In this document: positions 51,249-62,807 of the stretch, piece by piece
Numbering within the stretch: position 1 is the first letter of the stretch
Layout of the letters: each line of letters begins with the position of its first letter
Assembly (NCBI RefSeq): GCF_002261345.1
Contig: NZ_NEVT01000006.1
Coordinates: 372,001 to 436,000, forward strand
DNA from: Bordetella genomosp. 2
GTDB taxonomy: Bacteria > Pseudomonadota > Gammaproteobacteria > Burkholderiales > Burkholderiaceae_B
Direction: 5' to 3'
Length of the DNA: 64,000 bases
Made by a program: the position numbers and the translations under genes
The notes under the pieces: generated by a model
The model's database searches: none
The model's input: the letters and a program-made list of their open reading frames with translations, nothing else
What the model was told of the DNA's origin: nothing

Positions 51249-52422
51249 TGGCCACCTCGAGTATGGCACGCGCCGCCAATTGGGCGGTGTCGCGCGCGAG
51301 GTCCTGGTGCAGCGCGGTGAAGCGCGCTTCGATCCGGGCGGCCTGGGCGTCGTCGGTCAACGCGGCCCAGGTCGCTTCGGCCAGTTTATCCGGCGTGGCG
51401 TCGTCCTGCAGCAGCTCGGGCACCGCGAAATCCCGCAGCAGCACATTGGGCAGCCCCACCCAGGGCAGATACGGTCGCTGCTGGCCCGATTTCCAGGCCA
51501 TGATGCGCCGCATCCAGGGCGACAGGTAGTACGAAATGACCATGGGCCGCTTGAACAGGGCCGTTTCCAGGGTGGCGGTGCCGCTGGCCACCAGCACGGC
51601 GTCGCTGGCTTCCAGGGCGCTCCAGGCGACCGGCGCATCCTCGGCGGCCGGCACGTCGGCGGCGGTAAGGCAGCGCAGCCCCGGCACCGGATAGCTGGCC
51701 AGTATGGCCTCGAATTCCTGCCGGCGCTGGGCGTTCACCATGGGCACGATGCAGACCAGGTTCGGATCGCGCCGGCGCAGCTGCTGGGCCGCCTGCAGGA
51801 AGCGCGGCGCCAGGATCCGGATCTCCGAGGCGCGGCTGCCCGGCAGGATGGCCAATACCCGCGCGCTGGCGTCCAGCCCGAGCCGCTGCCGGGCGGCCTG
51901 GCGGTCGGGCCGCATGGGGATGGCATCGGCCAGCGGATGCCCCACATACGTGACCGGGATGCCCTCCTTGCGATAGAGCTCTTCCTCGAACGGGAACAGC
52001 ACCAGCATGTGCGAGACCGCCGCGCGGATCTTGTGGATGCGCTCATAGCGCCAGGCCCAGATCGACGGCCCCACGAAATGCACCGTGGGCGTGCCGGCCT
52101 GCCGCAATTGCAGCTCGAGCTTCAGATTGAAATCGGGCGCGTCCACGCCCACGAATACCGAGGCCGGTTCGCGCAGCCAGCGCCGCTTGACGTCGCCATA
52201 GGTGCGCAGCAGGCTGGGCAGCCGCTTGAGCGCGTCCACATAGCCGAATACGGTCAGGGCGTGCATCGGGTGCCAGGCCTCGAAGCCGGCCGCCTGCATC
52301 GCCGGCCCGCCGATGCCCTGGCAGCGCAGGTCCCGCGCCTGGCGGCGCAAGCCCGCGATGACGCGGCTGGCCAGCAGGTCGCCGGACGGCTCGCCCGCCA
52401 CCATGCCGACGGACAGGGTCAT
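51235..52422 (-). CDS. lpxB: Lipid-A-disaccharide synthase
   Basis: Glycosyltransferase that joins UDP-diacylglucosamine and lipid X to form the lipid A disaccharide. The 395-residue protein starts [20 protein letters not shown] and has [56 protein letters not shown]-type [11 protein letters not shown] and [18 protein letters not shown]. The start overlaps the lpxA stop (ATGA). The reading frame stays open upstream through lpxA by chance of GC content, not as a fusion. Confidence 0.96.
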   Translation of the reverse strand: MTLSVGMVAGEPSGDLLASRVIAGLRRQARDLRCQGIGGPAMQAAGFEAWHPMHALTVFGYVDALKRLPSLLRTYGDVKRRWLREPASVFVGVDAPDFNLKLELQLRQAGTPTVHFVGPSIWAWRYERIHKIRAAVSHMLVLFPFEEELYRKEGIPVTYVGHPLADAIPMRPDRQAARQRLGLDASARVLAILPGSRASEIRILAPRFLQAAQQLRRRDPNLVCIVPMVNAQRRQEFEAILASYPVPGLRCLTAADVPAAEDAPVAWSALEASDAVLVASGTATLETALFKRPMVISYYLSPWMRRIMAWKSGQQRPYLPWVGLPNVLLRDFAVPELLQDDATPDKLAEATWAALTDDAQAARIEARFTALHQDLARDTAQLAARAILEVANGPA

Positions 52423-53213
52423 GGCCGGATGATGCCCCGGCCGGAGGCGTCGAGGAAGTCCAGCAGGGTCTGCAGGGACTCCGCGGCATCCGGATGCGAC
52501 TGCTGGCGCGCGCGCAGCTCGGCGCGCGCCTCGTCCAGCGACAGGCCGCGCCGGAAGATGATCTTGTAGGCCTCGCGCAGGCTGGCGATGACCGATGCGC
52601 TGAACCCGCGCCGGCGCAGGCCTTCGACATTGACGCCCACCGGTCGGCAGGGGTTGCCGGCGCCCAGGACGAATGGCGGCATGTCCTGCATGAGCGAGCT
52701 GTTGCCGCCGGTCATGCTGTGGGCGCCGATCTTGCTGAACTGGTGCACCCCGGTCAGGCCGCCCACGATCGCCCAGTCGCCGACGTGCACGTGGCCGCCG
52801 AGCTGCACCGAGTTGGCCAGGATGGTGTTGCTGCCAATGTGGCAATCGTGCGCGATGTGCACGTAGGCCATGATCCAGTTGTCGTCGCCCAGCGTGGTGG
52901 CGCCGCCGTCCTGGACCGTGCCGGTGTTGAAGGTGGTGAACTCGCGCACCGTATTGCGGTCGCCGATGACCAGGCGGGTGGGTTCGCCCGCGTATTTTTT
53001 GTCCTGCGGCATGCCGCCGATCGAGCAGAACCGGTAGAAGCGGTTGTCGCGGCCGATGGTGGTGATGCCGTCGAGCACGCAGTGCGGGCCGATTTCCGTG
53101 CCGGCGCCGATGGTGACACCCGGGCCCACGACGCAATACGGCCCGATACGGACGCTGCCGTCGATCTGGGCGGCGGGGTCGATCAGGGCGGTGGGATGGA
53201 TGTTTCCGGACAT
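52419..53213 (-). CDS. lpxA: UDP-N-acetylglucosamine acyltransferase
   Basis: First enzyme of lipid A synthesis: adds a 3-hydroxyacyl chain to UDP-GlcNAc. The 264-residue left-handed beta helix has hexapeptide repeats from residue 5 on and the catalytic His region [20 protein letters not shown] (His near 122-125). In [12 protein letters not shown] the residue aligned by eye with the E. coli chain-length ruler Gly173 is Ser173. That fits the relaxed chain-length use reported for Bordetella LpxA. It is coupled to lpxB and immediately follows fabZ. Confidence 0.96.
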   Translation of the reverse strand: MSGNIHPTALIDPAAQIDGSVRIGPYCVVGPGVTIGAGTEIGPHCVLDGITTIGRDNRFYRFCSIGGMPQDKKYAGEPTRLVIGDRNTVREFTTFNTGTVQDGGATTLGDDNWIMAYVHIAHDCHIGSNTILANSVQLGGHVHVGDWAIVGGLTGVHQFSKIGAHSMTGGNSSLMQDMPPFVLGAGNPCRPVGVNVEGLRRRGFSASVIASLREAYKIIFRRGLSLDEARAELRARQQSHPDAAESLQTLLDFLDASGRGIIRP

Positions 53214-53669
53214 TTACGCTTCCAGGCTGCGGATCGCGCACATCAGCTTGGCCTCGGCCACCACCTGGCCGTCGACCAGCGCGCGCCCTTGGTATTTGCA
53301 GATGGCCCGGCTCAAGCGCTCGGCCTGGACTTCGAACCGCAACTGGTCGCCCGGCACCACCGGGCGCCGGAAGCGCGCCTCATCGATGCCCACCAGGTAA
53401 TAGGCGGTGGTGGCGCTGTCGCACTTCAGGCCGCCGTCTTCGTCGGTGAATGAGAACAGCGCCGCAGCCTGGGCCATGGCTTCGGTGATGAGCACGCCGG
53501 GCATCACCGGGTGATGCGGGAAGTGGCCTTCGAAGAACGGTTCGTTGATCGTGACATTCTTGATGGCGACGATGGACTTGCCCGGTACGATATCCAGTAC
53601 ACGGTCGATGAGCAGCATCGGATAACGATGCGGCAACCGCTCCATGATCGCCTTGATGTCCAGTTCCAT
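53214..53669 (-). CDS. fabZ: 3-hydroxyacyl-ACP dehydratase FabZ
   Basis: Dehydrates 3-hydroxyacyl-ACP in fatty-acid elongation and competes with LpxA/LpxD for the same substrates. The 151-residue hotdog protein has the catalytic segment [23 protein letters not shown] (core [16 protein letters not shown]) and [16 protein letters not shown] at the start. The stop abuts the lpxA ATG with no spacer, so the two are tightly coupled. Confidence 0.96.
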   Translation of the reverse strand: MELDIKAIMERLPHRYPMLLIDRVLDIVPGKSIVAIKNVTINEPFFEGHFPHHPVMPGVLITEAMAQAAALFSFTDEDGGLKCDSATTAYYLVGIDEARFRRPVVPGDQLRFEVQAERLSRAICKYQGRALVDGQVVAEAKLMCAIRSLEA

Positions 53670-53730
53670 TTCGTAAGGTTTCCTACCGTTTTGAATTATG
53701 ATGCCGCGCCGCCGCTTCCCGGGCGGCGGG

Positions 53731-54825
53731 TCAGGCCTTTTCCAGGGCCCGCAGGCGGCGCCGCAGCTGCGAAAGTTGTTGTAACACAGCGGCGTTGCGC
53801 TGCCATTCCCCGTGCTCGGCGTAAGGATACACGCCCGTGTAGCGGCCGGGCTGCAGAATGTTGGATGTGACCGCCGTGCCGCCGGATATGTGGACGTCGT
53901 CGGCCAGCGTCAGGTGGCCCGACAACATGGCCGCCCCGCCGATGGTGCAGCGCGACCCGATGACGGTGGAGCCCGCCACCCCCACGCAGGCCGCCATGGC
54001 GGTATGTTCGCCGACCCGCACGTTATGGCCCAGCATGATCTGGTTGTCGAGCTTGACCCCGTCGCCGATCTCGGTGTCCTCGAGCGCGCCGCGGTCGATG
54101 GTGGTGTTGGCGCCGATTTCGACGTCGTCGCCGATGCGCACGCCGCCCAGTTGGGCGATCTTGCCCCAGGCGCCCTGCCCGAGGGTGGGATCCGGCGCGA
54201 AGCCGAAGCCGTCGGCCCCCAGCACCACGCCGCTGTGCAGGATGGCGCGCGCGCCGACGCGTACGTTGGCGTAGAGCGTCACGCGCGCATGCAGCAGGCT
54301 GTCGGGCCCGATGCTGGAACCCGCGCCGATGACGCAGCCGGGGCCCAGCGTGGCGCCTTTGGCGATGCGCGCGCCCGGCTCCACCACGCAGTGCGGCCCG
54401 ATGCGCACGTCATCCTCGATGACGGCGTCGTCCGCGACCACGGCTAGGGGGTGCACGCTGGCCGGCAGCCTGGGCCGGCGCGCCGCGTCGAACCACTGGG
54501 CCAGGCGGGCGTACAGCAGGTACGGATGGGCGCAAACCACGCGCGGGCAGGCTGGCGCATCCGGGTTGGCGGCCAGCGCGGAAGCGGCTTCGGCCGTGAC
54601 GATCACCGCGCCCGCGCGGGTGGCGAGCAGTTGGTTCTGGTAGCGCGGATTGGCCAGGAAGCTGATCTCTTCGCTACCGGCCGCGGTCAGGCTGCCGATG
54701 CCGCGGATCCTGGGCAGGCCGGCGGCGGGCGCCGCCTCGATGCGCCAGTCGAGCCCGCGCGTATCCGCGGCGGCCAACAGGGCATCGAGGGCCGGCGCAT
54801 TGGCGGGGTCCAGCAAAATCGGCAT
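53731..54825 (-). CDS. lpxD: UDP-3-O-(3-hydroxyacyl)glucosamine N-acyltransferase
   Basis: Adds the N-linked 3-hydroxyacyl chain in lipid A synthesis. The 364-residue protein has the N-terminal uridine-binding domain ([36 protein letters not shown]), a long hexapeptide-repeat beta helix ([19 protein letters not shown]) and the catalytic region [20 protein letters not shown] with the active His. A C-terminal helix ([18 protein letters not shown]) closes the trimer. It lies between skp and fabZ in the standard order. Confidence 0.96.
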   Translation of the reverse strand: MPILLDPANAPALDALLAAADTRGLDWRIEAAPAAGLPRIRGIGSLTAAGSEEISFLANPRYQNQLLATRAGAVIVTAEAASALAANPDAPACPRVVCAHPYLLYARLAQWFDAARRPRLPASVHPLAVVADDAVIEDDVRIGPHCVVEPGARIAKGATLGPGCVIGAGSSIGPDSLLHARVTLYANVRVGARAILHSGVVLGADGFGFAPDPTLGQGAWGKIAQLGGVRIGDDVEIGANTTIDRGALEDTEIGDGVKLDNQIMLGHNVRVGEHTAMAACVGVAGSTVIGSRCTIGGAAMLSGHLTLADDVHISGGTAVTSNILQPGRYTGVYPYAEHGEWQRNAAVLQQLSQLRRRLRALEKA

Positions 54826-54843
54826 GCGTTCGGGTGCCCGCGA

Positions 54844-55401
54844 TTACTTCAGCGCCTGGATCACCTTGTCGGTGATGTCGACGCGCGGGTTGACCGTCAC
54901 CGCGTCCTGGACGATCAGGTCGTAGTTTTCCTGTTCGGCGATGCGCTTGATTGCCTGGTTCGCCTTGGTGACGATGGAGGAAAACTCTTCGTTGCGGCGA
55001 CGATTGAAATCTTCCTGGAACTCGCGGCGCTTGCGCTGCAGTTCGGTATCCAGGCGCGACAGTTCGCGTTGGCGGTTGACGCGGTCGGATTCCGACAGCA
55101 CCGGCGCGTCCTTGTCGAATTTCTCGGCCTGGGCCCGCAGGTTGTTGCTCAGGCGCTGGAGCTCGTCGTCGCGCTTCTTGAATTCGGACTCGATCTTGCT
55201 CTGCGCGGTCTTGGCGGGCGCCGATTCACGCAGGATGCGCTCGGTATTCACGAAGCCGATCTTGGTGCCTTGCGCCTGGGCAGGCAGCGCCACCGCCGAG
55301 CCCAGGACGAGTGCACCCGCCAAGGCCAGCGTACCGCGCAGTTTGCCGACGCGCTTGGCACGCGAAGGGCTCGAGGTGTTGAGTGCGAAATCAGACATCA
55401 T
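54844..55401 (-). CDS. skp: Periplasmic chaperone Skp/OmpH
   Basis: Trimeric chaperone that holds unfolded outer-membrane proteins on the way to BamA. The 185-residue product has a signal peptide with an unusually long charged start (cleavage near ALPAQAQGT), then KIGFVNTERILRESAPAKTA. A long coiled-coil region follows (RLSNNLRAQAEKFDKDAPVL, RQRELSRLDTELQRKRREFQ shortened) forming the tentacles. The C-terminal DLIVQDAVTVNPRVDITDKV is typical. GGTGAG before the ATG at 55401 supports the start; a second ATG follows directly. Confidence 0.94.
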   Translation of the reverse strand: MMSDFALNTSSPSRAKRVGKLRGTLALAGALVLGSAVALPAQAQGTKIGFVNTERILRESAPAKTAQSKIESEFKKRDDELQRLSNNLRAQAEKFDKDAPVLSESDRVNRQRELSRLDTELQRKRREFQEDFNRRRNEEFSSIVTKANQAIKRIAEQENYDLIVQDAVTVNPRVDITDKVIQALK

Positions 55402-55513
55402 GAAAATCTCACCTTCCAATGAGGTAAAGCAAAGCCAATATTGTGCCACTAAACGGCGCGGGAGCCGGCCCGCCCCGCCCTGCTGGTGTGATCAGGCGTA
55501 ACCGGACCGGTCA

Positions 55514-57844
55514 TCAGAAGCCCGTGCCGATCTGGAACTGGAAGCTCTGGCGGTCGTCTCCCGACTTGGCGTTGAGCGGCCGGGCGTACGACAGCTGCAG
55601 CGGCCCCAGCGGCGATTGCCAAGACAGCCCGACACCGGCCGAATAGCGCCAGCCGCAGGGATCCTCGACCTCGTTGCCGGGTTCGCCGGCGGTGCAGCTC
55701 ATGCCGCTGCCGGCGGCCACCTGGCCGGCGTCGGCGAACAGGAACCAGCGCAGCGTGCGGTCCTTGCTGGCGCCCGGGAACGGCAGGTACAGCTGCGCGT
55801 TGGCCACGATGCGCCGCGAGCCGCCGAGGTAGTCGCCGGTGCGGGTATCGCGCGGGCCCAGCGAGGCGCCGTCGTAGCCGCGCACCGTGCCGATGCCGCC
55901 GGCGTACACGTTCTTGATGACCGGGTAGTCCAGGCTGCCGTAGCTGCGGCCCCAGTCGACCATGCCATTGAGCGCCAGCGTGTAGCTGCGGCCCAGCGGG
56001 ATGTAGTACTGCTGCTGCGCGCTGAGCAGATAGTACTTCAGGTCCATGGTGGAGAAGTCGCCCTTCAGGCGGGTGTACGAACCCTTGGTCGGCGCCAGGG
56101 CGCTGTCGCGCGTGTCCTTCGACCAGCCGGCGTTCAGGATGAACGCATTGGTGCTGTCGCCGTACTGGTCGACGAAGTCGCGGTACGCCTGCGGGGAATC
56201 GTCGTACAGATCGATCTGGTTGCGCTCGAAGGTGCCGCCCAGGAAGATGCGATCGTATTCGGAGATGGGCACGCCGAAGTTCATGCCCAGGCCCATGGCC
56301 TTGACGCGGTAGTCGCCGTCGTTGTTGTCCCAGGGCTCGGTGACCCGATAGTACGCCGAGGTGGTGCGGCTGATGCCGTCCTTGGTGAAGTACGGATCGG
56401 TGTGCGACAGCACCGCGGCGCGGTTGGTCTTGCTGGTGTTGAACTGCAGCGTCAGGTTGGTGCCGCTGCCGAATACGTTGTCTTCGCTGATGCCCGCCGA
56501 CAGGATGGCCTTTTCGGACGAGCCGTAGCCCACCCCGAGGTTGATCATGCCGGTGGGCTTTTCTTTCACGTCGACGTTGACGTCGACCTGGTCGGGCGAG
56601 CCGGGCACCGGTTCGGTGGCCACGTTGACTTCGCTGAAGTAACCCAGCCGGTCGATGCGGTCGCGCGAGATCTTGAGGTCGCCCGAGTCGTACCAGGCGG
56701 CCTCTTCCTGGCGCATTTCGCGGCGCACCACCGCGTCGCGGGTGCGCGTGTTGCCGCCGATCTGGATACGGCGCACATAGACGCGCCGGCTCGGGTCGAC
56801 GTAGAACGTCACGTCGGCCTCGTGCTTGTCGCGGTCCAGCGTGGGGTTGGGATTCACGTTGGCGAACGCGTAGCCCAGTTCGCCCAGGTAGTCGGTAATG
56901 GCCTTGGCCGAATCGTTGGCCTTGGCCGCCGAAAAGACCTCGCCTTCCTTGGTCTGCACCAGGTTGTTGATTTCCTTGTCCAGGCCCAGCAGGTTGCCCG
57001 CCAGCTTGACGCTGCGCACCGTGTAGGGCTTGCCCTCGTGCACCGTGACGGTAATGTAGATGTCCTTGCGGTCGGGCGAGATCGTGACCTGCGGCGGCTC
57101 GACGGAGAACTCCAGGTAGCCCTGGTCCAGATAGAACGAGCGCAGCCGCTCGATGTCGCCCTCGAGCTTCTCGCGCGAGTATTTGTCCGTGTTCGTGTAC
57201 CAGGTGAGCCAGCCGGGCGTGGTGAGGTCGAACAGGTCGAGCAGGTCGCCTTCGGAAAAGGCTTCGTTGCCCACGATGCTGATCTGGCGGATCTTGGCGA
57301 CCTCGCCCTCGAACACGTCGAAACTGACGCCCACGCGGTTGCGCGGCAGCGGGGTGACGGTGGAGGTGACCTCGACGCCGTACTTGCCCTTGCCCAGGTA
57401 CTGTTCCTTCAGTTCGAATTCGGCCCGCTCGAGCATCGACTGGTCGAAGATGCGGCCCTCGCCGAAGCCGACCTGCATGAGCGACTTGGTGATCGCCTTG
57501 GAGTCGAATTCGCGCATGCCGTTGAACGTGACCGACGCGATGGTCGGGCGTTCCTGTACGACCACCACCACGACGTCATTGTCGGTCTGGATCTGCACGT
57601 CGCTGAAGAAGCCCGTGCCGTACAGGCGGCGCACCGCCTCGGTGGCGTCGGCTTCTGTGAATTGCTCGCCGACTTTGACCGGCAAGTAGCCGAACACGGT
57701 GCCGGCGTCGGTGCGCTGAATGCCTTCTACGCGGATATCCCGCACGACAAAAGGGTCGAACGCATGAGCCAGAGCCGGCATGAGCAGCGCGGCGAGCAGG
57801 CTCGGCATGATGCCCTTTTTGTGATGAAACATCCGAAAAGACAT
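55514..57844 (-). CDS. bamA: Outer membrane assembly factor BamA
   Basis: Central beta-barrel of the BAM complex that inserts outer-membrane proteins. The 776-residue protein has a signal peptide (cleavage near LAHAFDP), five POTRA domains (first FVVRDIRVEGIQRTDAGTVF) and a C-terminal 16-strand barrel. The loop-6 motif VRGYDGASLGPRDTRTGDY and a terminal aromatic strand (SFQFQIGTGF) are typical. An alternative ATG four codons in (57832) would give a more usual signal. Encoded between rseP and skp. Confidence 0.96.
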   Translation of the reverse strand: MSFRMFHHKKGIMPSLLAALLMPALAHAFDPFVVRDIRVEGIQRTDAGTVFGYLPVKVGEQFTEADATEAVRRLYGTGFFSDVQIQTDNDVVVVVVQERPTIASVTFNGMREFDSKAITKSLMQVGFGEGRIFDQSMLERAEFELKEQYLGKGKYGVEVTSTVTPLPRNRVGVSFDVFEGEVAKIRQISIVGNEAFSEGDLLDLFDLTTPGWLTWYTNTDKYSREKLEGDIERLRSFYLDQGYLEFSVEPPQVTISPDRKDIYITVTVHEGKPYTVRSVKLAGNLLGLDKEINNLVQTKEGEVFSAAKANDSAKAITDYLGELGYAFANVNPNPTLDRDKHEADVTFYVDPSRRVYVRRIQIGGNTRTRDAVVRREMRQEEAAWYDSGDLKISRDRIDRLGYFSEVNVATEPVPGSPDQVDVNVDVKEKPTGMINLGVGYGSSEKAILSAGISEDNVFGSGTNLTLQFNTSKTNRAAVLSHTDPYFTKDGISRTTSAYYRVTEPWDNNDGDYRVKAMGLGMNFGVPISEYDRIFLGGTFERNQIDLYDDSPQAYRDFVDQYGDSTNAFILNAGWSKDTRDSALAPTKGSYTRLKGDFSTMDLKYYLLSAQQQYYIPLGRSYTLALNGMVDWGRSYGSLDYPVIKNVYAGGIGTVRGYDGASLGPRDTRTGDYLGGSRRIVANAQLYLPFPGASKDRTLRWFLFADAGQVAAGSGMSCTAGEPGNEVEDPCGWRYSAGVGLSWQSPLGPLQLSYARPLNAKSGDDRQSFQFQIGTGF

Positions 57845-57898
57845 GTCCTTGGCTATCCTAGGTCGAGCAAATGGCGGAGGATTTTATTCGATCGCCCG

Positions 57899-59230
57899 TC
57901 AGGTGAACAGGCGCGCGAAATCGTTGAACAGGGCCAGCCCCATGAGCCCGGCCAGCAGGCCGATGCCGGCGCGCTGGCCGATGTCGATCCATCGATCGGG
58001 CGGCGGGCTGCCGCGCACAATTTCGACGAGATAGTACAGCAGATGCCCACCGTCGAGCATCGGTATCGGCAACAGGTTCAGTACGCCCAGGCTGATGCTG
58101 ATGAGCGCCAGATAGGCGATATAGGCCGCGATGCCGATGCGCGCGGTCTGGCCAGCATAGTCGGCGATGGTCACCGGACCGCTGATATTGCGCCAGGAAA
58201 CCTCCCCGATCACCATGCGGCCCATCATGCGCAGCGACAGCCAGGCGGTATCCCAGGTGCGCACCGTGGCCCGCCATATACTCTCGAACACACCGTAACG
58301 GACGGTCACCATGGGCAGGTCGCCGCCGAGCTGCACGCCAATGCGGCCGATGGCCTGGCCCTGCACCGTTTCGGCCTGCGGCACCACGGTCAGCGACACG
58401 CGCGCGCCGTCGCGCACCAGCGCCAGCGGCAGCGGCTGGCCGGGATGCTGCTGGATGATGCGCACCAGTTCGGCGGTATCGGGGTCGGCGGTCGTCCCGA
58501 CGGCGACGATGCGGTCGCCCGCGCGCAGGCCCGCCTGCTCGCCGGCCCCGCCGGCGATGACTTCGCGCACGATGGGCTTGGGCGGCGCCATGCGCAGCCC
58601 GGTGTCGGCCAGGGGGTCGCCCTGCGCCGGATCCATGCGGTTGCCGGGCACCTGCAGCGCGAGCCGGTTGGTGCCGCCGTCGGCGGTGCGGACCTCGATT
58701 TCGGCCTGCCCGCCGGCCGAGAGCACGTCGAGCAGGCGCCAGCGGGCGTCGTTCCAGGACGCAACCTCGCGGCCGTCGATCGCCAGCAGGCGGTCGCCGG
58801 CCCGGAAACCCGCCTGCTCGGCCGGCGTGCCGACCGCCGGCGCGCCGATCACGGCGGCGGGCTCTTCGGTGCCGGCCAGGTTGAGCCCGGCGTAGAGCAT
58901 GACCGCCAGGGCCAGGTTGAACAGCGGCCCGGCCGCCACGATGGCGATGCGGCGCCCCACCGGCTGGGTATTGAACGACTGGGCCGCCAGCGCCGGCGGC
59001 GCGCCCGGCGGGGGGTCGTCCTGCATCTTGACGTAGCCGCCCAGCGGAATGGCGGAGACCGCCCATTCGGTACCGTGGCGGTCGATGCGGCGCAGCAGCA
59101 CCCGGCCGAACCCCACCGAAAAGCGCAGCACCCGCACGCCGCACAGGCGCGCCACCCAGTAGTGGCCCAGCTCGTGGAACGTGATGAGGATGCCCAGGGC
59201 AACGATGAAGGCTAGCAGGGTGAAAAGCAT
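57899..59230 (-). CDS. rseP: RIP metalloprotease RseP (site-2 protease)
   Basis: Inner-membrane zinc protease that cleaves anti-sigma factors and signal-peptide remnants within the membrane. The 443-residue protein has the HExxH motif at its start (ITFHELGHYWVARLCGVRVL), two PDZ domains (EQAGFRAGDRLLAIDGREV and EQAGLRAGDRIVAVGTTAD) and the third ligand in NLLPIPMLDGGHLLYYLVE. Four membrane helices fit. It lies between dxr and bamA, the usual order, and probably feeds the envelope-stress response. Confidence 0.96.
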   Translation of the reverse strand: MLFTLLAFIVALGILITFHELGHYWVARLCGVRVLRFSVGFGRVLLRRIDRHGTEWAVSAIPLGGYVKMQDDPPPGAPPALAAQSFNTQPVGRRIAIVAAGPLFNLALAVMLYAGLNLAGTEEPAAVIGAPAVGTPAEQAGFRAGDRLLAIDGREVASWNDARWRLLDVLSAGGQAEIEVRTADGGTNRLALQVPGNRMDPAQGDPLADTGLRMAPPKPIVREVIAGGAGEQAGLRAGDRIVAVGTTADPDTAELVRIIQQHPGQPLPLALVRDGARVSLTVVPQAETVQGQAIGRIGVQLGGDLPMVTVRYGVFESIWRATVRTWDTAWLSLRMMGRMVIGEVSWRNISGPVTIADYAGQTARIGIAAYIAYLALISISLGVLNLLPIPMLDGGHLLYYLVEIVRGSPPPDRWIDIGQRAGIGLLAGLMGLALFNDFARLFT

Positions 59231-59256
59231 GGATGGACTCTGTGGGCCGGAACGCG

Positions 59257-60456
59257 TCAGGCCAGACCGAGATTGCCCGCGTAGGCGCGCGCCTCGGCGT
59301 CGAACGCCAGGACGTCGGCCAGGCTATCGAGCGTAACAGATGACTGTCGTTGCTGCCATTCCAGGGCGGCCATGATGACGCGGGGAATCCAGGTATAGCG
59401 CAGCCGCCCCGACAGGAAGGCCTCCACGGCGACCTCATTGGCGGCGTTGAGCGCCACGCAGGCGGCCTGGCCGGCCCGCAGCGCGTCGAATGCCAGCCCC
59501 AGGCAGGGAAAGCGCTGCAGATCGGGCGTTTCGAATTCGAGCCGGCCGCAGCGCGCCAGGTCGAGCGGCCCCACTCCGCTGGCCAGCCGGTCGGGAAAAC
59601 CCAGGCCGTAGGCGATGGGCGTGCGCATGTCGGGCTGGCCCAATTGGGCCAGTACCGAGCCGTCCTCGTACTCGACCAGCGAGTGGACGACACTCTGCGG
59701 GTGGATCAGGACTTCGATCCGATCGGCCGGCATGGCGAACAGCCAGTGCGCCTCGATGACCTCCAGCCCCTTGTTGAGCATGGTCGCCGAATCGACCGAG
59801 ATCTTGCGGCCCATGCTCCAGTTCGGATGGGCGCAGGCCTGGTCGGGCGTGACCTCGTGCAGGTCCTGCGGGTCGTGGCGCCGGAACGGCCCGCCCGAGG
59901 CGGTCAGCAGGAGCCGGCGCACGCCACGCGCGGGCTGGTCCGGCGCGCCGGCCCGCTCGCCGTGCGGCAGGCACTGGAAGATGGCATTGTGTTCGCTGTC
60001 GATGGGCAGCAGCTCGGCGCCGTGTTCGCGCACCGCCCGCATGAACAGTCCGCCGGCGGCCACCAATGCCTCTTTGTTGGCCAGCAGCACGCGCTTGCCG
60101 GCGCGCGCGGCGCCAAGCGCCGCCGGCAGCCCGGCGGCGCCCACGATGGCCGCCATGACCGTGTCGCAGCCGTCGTCGGCCGCGGTGTCGGCCAGCGCCT
60201 GGGCGCCGACGCGGATCTCGGGCGCGGGCCGCCCGGCCGGCCAGGCGGCCTGGAAACGCCGCCGCGCCGCCTCGTCCGGCACCACCACCACCGCCGCCCC
60301 GCTGCCGGCGGCCTGCTCTGCCAGCCGCTCCATGCGGCTGTGCGCCGACAGCGCATGCACTTTCAGCCGCTCGGGATGGCGAGCGATGACATCCAGGGTG
60401 CTTTCTCCGATGGAACCGGTGGAGCCCAGGACTGCGACGCGTTGGAAACGACTCAA
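59257..60456 (-). CDS. dxr: 1-deoxy-D-xylulose 5-phosphate reductoisomerase
   Basis: Second enzyme of the MEP isoprenoid pathway. The 399-residue protein has the NADPH motif [55 protein letters not shown] and [20 protein letters not shown] (core [12 protein letters not shown]). I find no ATG or GTG at the expected start. The only start codon in frame is TTG at 60456-60454, whose last bases form the cdsA stop (TTGA), so initiation probably depends on translation of cdsA. Confidence 0.93.
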   Translation of the reverse strand: MSRFQRVAVLGSTGSIGESTLDVIARHPERLKVHALSAHSRMERLAEQAAGSGAAVVVVPDEAARRRFQAAWPAGRPAPEIRVGAQALADTAADDGCDTVMAAIVGAAGLPAALGAARAGKRVLLANKEALVAAGGLFMRAVREHGAELLPIDSEHNAIFQCLPHGERAGAPDQPARGVRRLLLTASGGPFRRHDPQDLHEVTPDQACAHPNWSMGRKISVDSATMLNKGLEVIEAHWLFAMPADRIEVLIHPQSVVHSLVEYEDGSVLAQLGQPDMRTPIAYGLGFPDRLASGVGPLDLARCGRLEFETPDLQRFPCLGLAFDALRAGQAACVALNAANEVAVEAFLSGRLRYTWIPRVIMAALEWQQRQSSVTLDSLADVLAFDAEARAYAGNLGLA

Positions 60457-61310
60457 AACGACACTCCAGACAACAGGAACGCGAATGGCGCCACCGGCAG
60501 GATGGCGTCGATGCGATCGTAGACTCCGCCATGCCCCGGCAGCAGGGAGCTGGAATCTTTGCGGCCGGCCCGGCGCTTGAGCAGCGACTCGAACAGGTCG
60601 CCCACGATGGACAGGATGCCGAGGACGGCCGCGGCGGGCAGCGCCAGCCAGAGCGACCAGCGTTCCACCAGCGCGTGGCCGAAGCTGCCTGTCCACAAGC
60701 TGGACAGCGCCACCCAGGCCACCGCGGCCAGCACGCCCGCCACCGCCCCGGCGATGGTCTTGCCGGGGCTGACCCTGGGCGCCAGTTTACGCTTGCCGAA
60801 GGCCCGGCCGGCGAAATACGCGGCGATGTCGGCCACCCATACCAGCGCCAGCAGCGACACCACGAAGACGCCGCCGCGCGCCATGAACAACAGGGCCAGC
60901 ACGGCCCACGCGGCCAGAACGGCGGGCACGCTGAACAGCGACCACGCCACACTGGCCGGCGGCGCGTCGGCCCGTCCGCGCACTACCGCCGTGCTGGCTC
61001 CCAGCAGCCATGCCAGCGCCACCAGCGGCACCAGCCAGCGCACCACCGCGGCCTGCAAGCCCAGGCCGGCCTGCGCGCCGGATAGCCAGGCCCAGGCCAG
61101 CCACAGCATGGCCGCCAGCAGCGCGGCAGCCACCCCCACGCACAGCGGGCGCGACGGCGGCTGGGATACGGTCAGGCGCAGCCATTCCCAGCAGGCGCAC
61201 GCGGCCGCCACCGCCAGCAGCGCCACGAACCACCACGGGTTGCCGCTGGCCAGCGCGGCCGCCAGCACCGCCAGCAGGACCACAGCGGTCAAGACGCGTT
61301 GTCCGAGCAT
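60453..61310 (-). CDS. cdsA: Phosphatidate cytidylyltransferase
   Basis: Makes CDP-diacylglycerol, precursor of all membrane phospholipids. The 285-residue protein has about eight membrane segments and the CDP-DAG synthase signature near the C-terminus ([21 protein letters not shown] start, then [21 protein letters not shown] and [14 protein letters not shown]). [20 protein letters not shown] also fits. It ends in the dxr start codon and follows uppS by 18 bp. Confidence 0.95.
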   Translation of the reverse strand: MLGQRVLTAVVLLAVLAAALASGNPWWFVALLAVAAACACWEWLRLTVSQPPSRPLCVGVAAALLAAMLWLAWAWLSGAQAGLGLQAAVVRWLVPLVALAWLLGASTAVVRGRADAPPASVAWSLFSVPAVLAAWAVLALLFMARGGVFVVSLLALVWVADIAAYFAGRAFGKRKLAPRVSPGKTIAGAVAGVLAAVAWVALSSLWTGSFGHALVERWSLWLALPAAAVLGILSIVGDLFESLLKRRAGRKDSSSLLPGHGGVYDRIDAILPVAPFAFLLSGVSF

Positions 61311-61328
61311 GGGGAGTCTCCGTAGGGA

Positions 61329-62093
<765 letters not shown>

Positions 62094-62231
62094 GAGCTGG
62101 GAACGTCGTGCCGAAGAGGTCCGGAATGGGCCTGAGGAACCTAAAGAACCACGCCGCCGGGCCGGCTCCGCACTCGCCAGGCGAGCTGCAGCGCGGCGCG
62201 GGCGGCGCGTGACATCGGCACCTGGCGCAAA

Positions 62232-62792
62232 TTATACGGTCATGATTTCCGCTTCTTTCTGGGCGATGAGCTTGTCGATCTCGGTCACGTGGCGGTCGGT
62301 GAGCTTCTGGATGTCGTCCTGGGCGCGCCGCTCGTCGTCTTCCGAGATTTCCTTGTCCTTGACCAGCTTCTTCAATGCCTCGTTGGCCTCGCGGCGCAAG
62401 TTGCGCACGGCGATCTTGGCATCCTCGCCCTCGCTCTTGACTACCTTGGTGAGGTCGCGGCGGCGTTCTTCGGTCAGGGCGGGCATCGGCACACGGATGC
62501 TATCGCCCATGGCCATGGGATTCAGGCCCAGGTCGGACTCGCGGATCGCCTTCTCGATGGCCGCCGCCATGGGTTTCTCGTAGGGCTGCACGCTGATGGT
62601 GCGCGCGTCGACCAGGTTCACGTTGGCGACCTGGCTCACGGGCACGGGCGAGCCGTAGTACTCGACCTGCACATGGTCGAGAATGCCGGTGTGGGCGCGG
62701 CCGGTGCGGATCTTGGACAAGTTGACTTTGAGCGTATCAAGCGACTTGACCATCCTGGTTTCGGCGGATTTGCGGATTTCTGCGACGCTCAT
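62232..62792 (-). CDS. frr: Ribosome recycling factor
   Basis: With EF-G it splits post-termination ribosomes. The 186-residue protein has the tRNA-mimic pattern: [59 protein letters not shown] and [19 protein letters not shown]. Length is standard. It is 15 bp downstream of pyrH. Confidence 0.97.
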   Translation of the reverse strand: MSVAEIRKSAETRMVKSLDTLKVNLSKIRTGRAHTGILDHVQVEYYGSPVPVSQVANVNLVDARTISVQPYEKPMAAAIEKAIRESDLGLNPMAMGDSIRVPMPALTEERRRDLTKVVKSEGEDAKIAVRNLRREANEALKKLVKDKEISEDDERRAQDDIQKLTDRHVTEIDKLIAQKEAEIMTV

Positions 62793-62807
62793 GGGAATTT
62801 CCTCTGC

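Noticed and set aside
51235-53241. Apparent LpxB protein extended by 270 residues
   Set aside because: The extension is lpxA read in another frame. The lpxB ATG at 52422 overlaps the lpxA stop as ATGA and gives the normal length.
55616-59215. Long plus-strand open frame (about 1,199 codons)
   Set aside because: Antisense of bamA and rseP with shadow-type composition; the genes on the minus strand have full family motifs.
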